DNA of 64,000 nucleotides. Origin: Orychophragmus violaceus (taxonomy: Eukaryota; Streptophyta; Magnoliopsida; Brassicales; Brassicaceae). Below the pieces are notes generated by a model. The model saw only the letters and a program-made list of their open reading frames with translations. It did not search any database and was not told the origin of the DNA. The DNA is taken from contig CM058236.1 in the NCBI GenBank assembly GCA_030180135.1, positions 10,003,357 to 10,067,356 of the forward strand, written 5' to 3'. The position numbers and the translations under genes were made by a program. Positions 62,964 to 64,000 of the stretch are shown in pieces (the stretch's first letter is position 1; each line of letters starts with the position of its first letter).

Positions 62964-63046
62964 AGCATCGATCGATGCACAGGTCCGCAACGATCAATTC
63001 CGTTCGTGGGTGCATCGATCGATTCAGTAGAGTGTCAGTCGATGCA
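62964..63046. repeat. CGATCG pairs, F right-half leader
   Basis: Cores 62969/62991 and 63016/63036 (spacings 22, 20). Confidence 0.85.
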
Positions 63047-63186
63047 CGTCGTCTTCTCGAAAACCTGAAACACACAAAGACATAACAACAAGGAAACAAA
63101 AATAAGTAACTAAAAACAAAAAATCTAGTCTAAACTCTAAACTCAAATCTATCGAAGACTTAAAAGAGTCCCCGGCAACGGCGCCA
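63047..63186 (-). other. Element F right-half leader and primer site
   Basis: Leader ending in the tRNA-Asp primer site at 63170-63186. Confidence 0.88.
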
Positions 63187-63192
63187 AAAACT

Positions 63193-64000
63193 TGATATTC
63201 TCAGAGTTTAATTCCCTACGTTACACTGCAAGTGCACATGCAAATGTAGTATATAGGGGTCGAACCATAGAGACTCAAGAATATTACGATAGACTATAGG
63301 GTATCGAGAATAGCTAAGCGAATAAATCAATAAGCAGTAAATAAAAAGTAGTAAATAGATCAGCAAATCGGTTTGTTTGCCAAATACTAAAAACGTTAGG
63401 TCAAGGGCGTTCTCTGGAATTCATGTCACGCAAATCATCAAATCAGTCAAGATCGAATTAAGTACCGTTTTAGAACTTAAACACAGATGTAAAACTAACC
63501 AACTTTTGTTGCGAGAATTTACTAAGTTTAAACCTCATAAATCCAAATTTCTTTGCAATTCCTAACAGATTAAACTAGAATTAAGTGCATGCTTGATTAG
63601 TTTACAAATCAATTAAACCAAATTCCTTTGCAGATAAATAATATGCTCAACCTAAATTGATCAGATTCTAAATCACACTTTCGTGTAAATTTATAAACCC
63701 TAGATCTAGATTCCAATTGACCATGTTAGAAACTAGCTTTAAGCACAATTCATGTTGAAGAACTAATTGGTTATGAATCCTTAACTGATTACTTCAATCT
63801 AACAATTCATGAAAATCCTATGAGAATCCCTAAACCTAACAATGAATCTACTCAGACATATTGAGTGAAGCAAACAACATAATATGAATATATTGTGTTA
63901 AAGAAAGAGTATAGAATAAAAAGGGGTTTGAAATATTCTCCAAAAAGAAGTACAAGGAACGGATCAGCCCAAAGCTCCTAAACTCTCTGATGTAAGATGG
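63193..64000 (-). repeat. Element F right LTR, cut by window edge
   Basis: First 808 bp, starting TGATATTC. Resembles the left and middle LTRs. Its TATA box and module would lie beyond the edge. Confidence 0.88.

Larger units (their letters stand above)
50564..64000 (-). mobile_element. Element F, compound Athila with three LTRs
   Basis: LTR 50564-51756, first internal region with env-slot ORF and pol but no gag-protease, LTR 58677-59858, second internal region with gag-protease but almost no pol, LTR from 63193 past the edge. The middle LTR has a primer site on its left and a polypurine tract on its right, so it serves both halves. It is inserted in the RT of E after GCGATCTAC. Each half lacks what the other keeps. 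Confidence 0.8.

Noticed and set aside
2558..63046. CGATCG sites as bacterial contamination or restriction-site signal
   Set aside because: They lie inside elements with plant tRNA primer sites and exact target duplications, with conserved positions in related copies.

Overview
This window looks like gene-free heterochromatin from a plant nuclear genome. It is a stack of nested LTR retrotransposons, and I found no host gene, rRNA or tRNA that I could support. Ty3/gypsy elements of the Athila type (gag, protease, RT, RNase H, integrase, then a second ORF in the env-like slot, with a primer site matching the 3' end of plant tRNA-Asp) dominate, together with Ty1/copia elements primed by initiator tRNA-Met. 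The elements look like those of Brassicaceae, but that family assignment is an inference from recollection of Athila, not a search.

Layout, left to right. 1-3735: minus-strand copia element (Copia-1), 3' part off the window, inserted in a gypsy gag fragment (3736-3907). 3908-5587: unrecognised, partly AT-rich sequence. 5588-5885: relic of a PIF/Harbinger transposase. 5943-28618: plus-strand Athila-like element B, flanked by GTTTC. B holds element A (minus, 6420-13118, TSD GTTTT) in its 5' LTR and element C (minus, 15123-25939, TSD AATGC) in its gag. C holds element D (plus, 16425-22001, TSD CATTC), a gag-only element. 28624-30210: old Athila-like LTR that B landed in. 30378-31757: LTR and 3' end of another gypsy element, minus. 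31758 to about 35620: long 5' LTR and leader of a plus-strand chromovirus-like gypsy element (H). About 35620-50563: 3' half of Athila element E (minus), with a nearly intact copia element (Copia-2, 36137-43957, TSD CAGAT) in its LTR. 50564-64000: compound Athila element F (minus) with three LTRs sharing two internal regions, one lacking gag-protease and the other lacking most of pol.

The most striking signal is not a gene. A 16-bp palindromic half-site (consensus TGYRWCGATCGWYRCA) occurs in pairs all over the Athila and copia elements. I located 50 pairs; in every one the two CGATCG cores start 20, 21 or 22 bp apart (12, 25 and 13 pairs). Pairs sit about 100-115 bp upstream of the TATA box in Athila LTRs, in leaders, between gag and protease, protease and RT, RNase H and integrase, integrase and the env-slot ORF, and in 3' UTRs. 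They are absent from D, H, the old LTR and the gypsy LTR at 30378. Deletion derivatives (B, C, first half of F) have junctions at or beside these modules. I read it as a shared cis-acting module, either a protein-binding array or a recombination/template-switch site. Two RNA hairpins with compensatory base changes (after the last stop codon, and beside the polypurine tract) are a second candidate.

Coding state: A has an intact 847-codon gag-protease ORF and no pol; C has an intact truncated gag; Copia-2 has gag-pol interrupted by one stop; the rest are broken. By-eye LTR differences (D 3/1197, Copia-2 4/673, A about 14/1206, C about 22/1188, B about 22/1160) agree with the nesting order.
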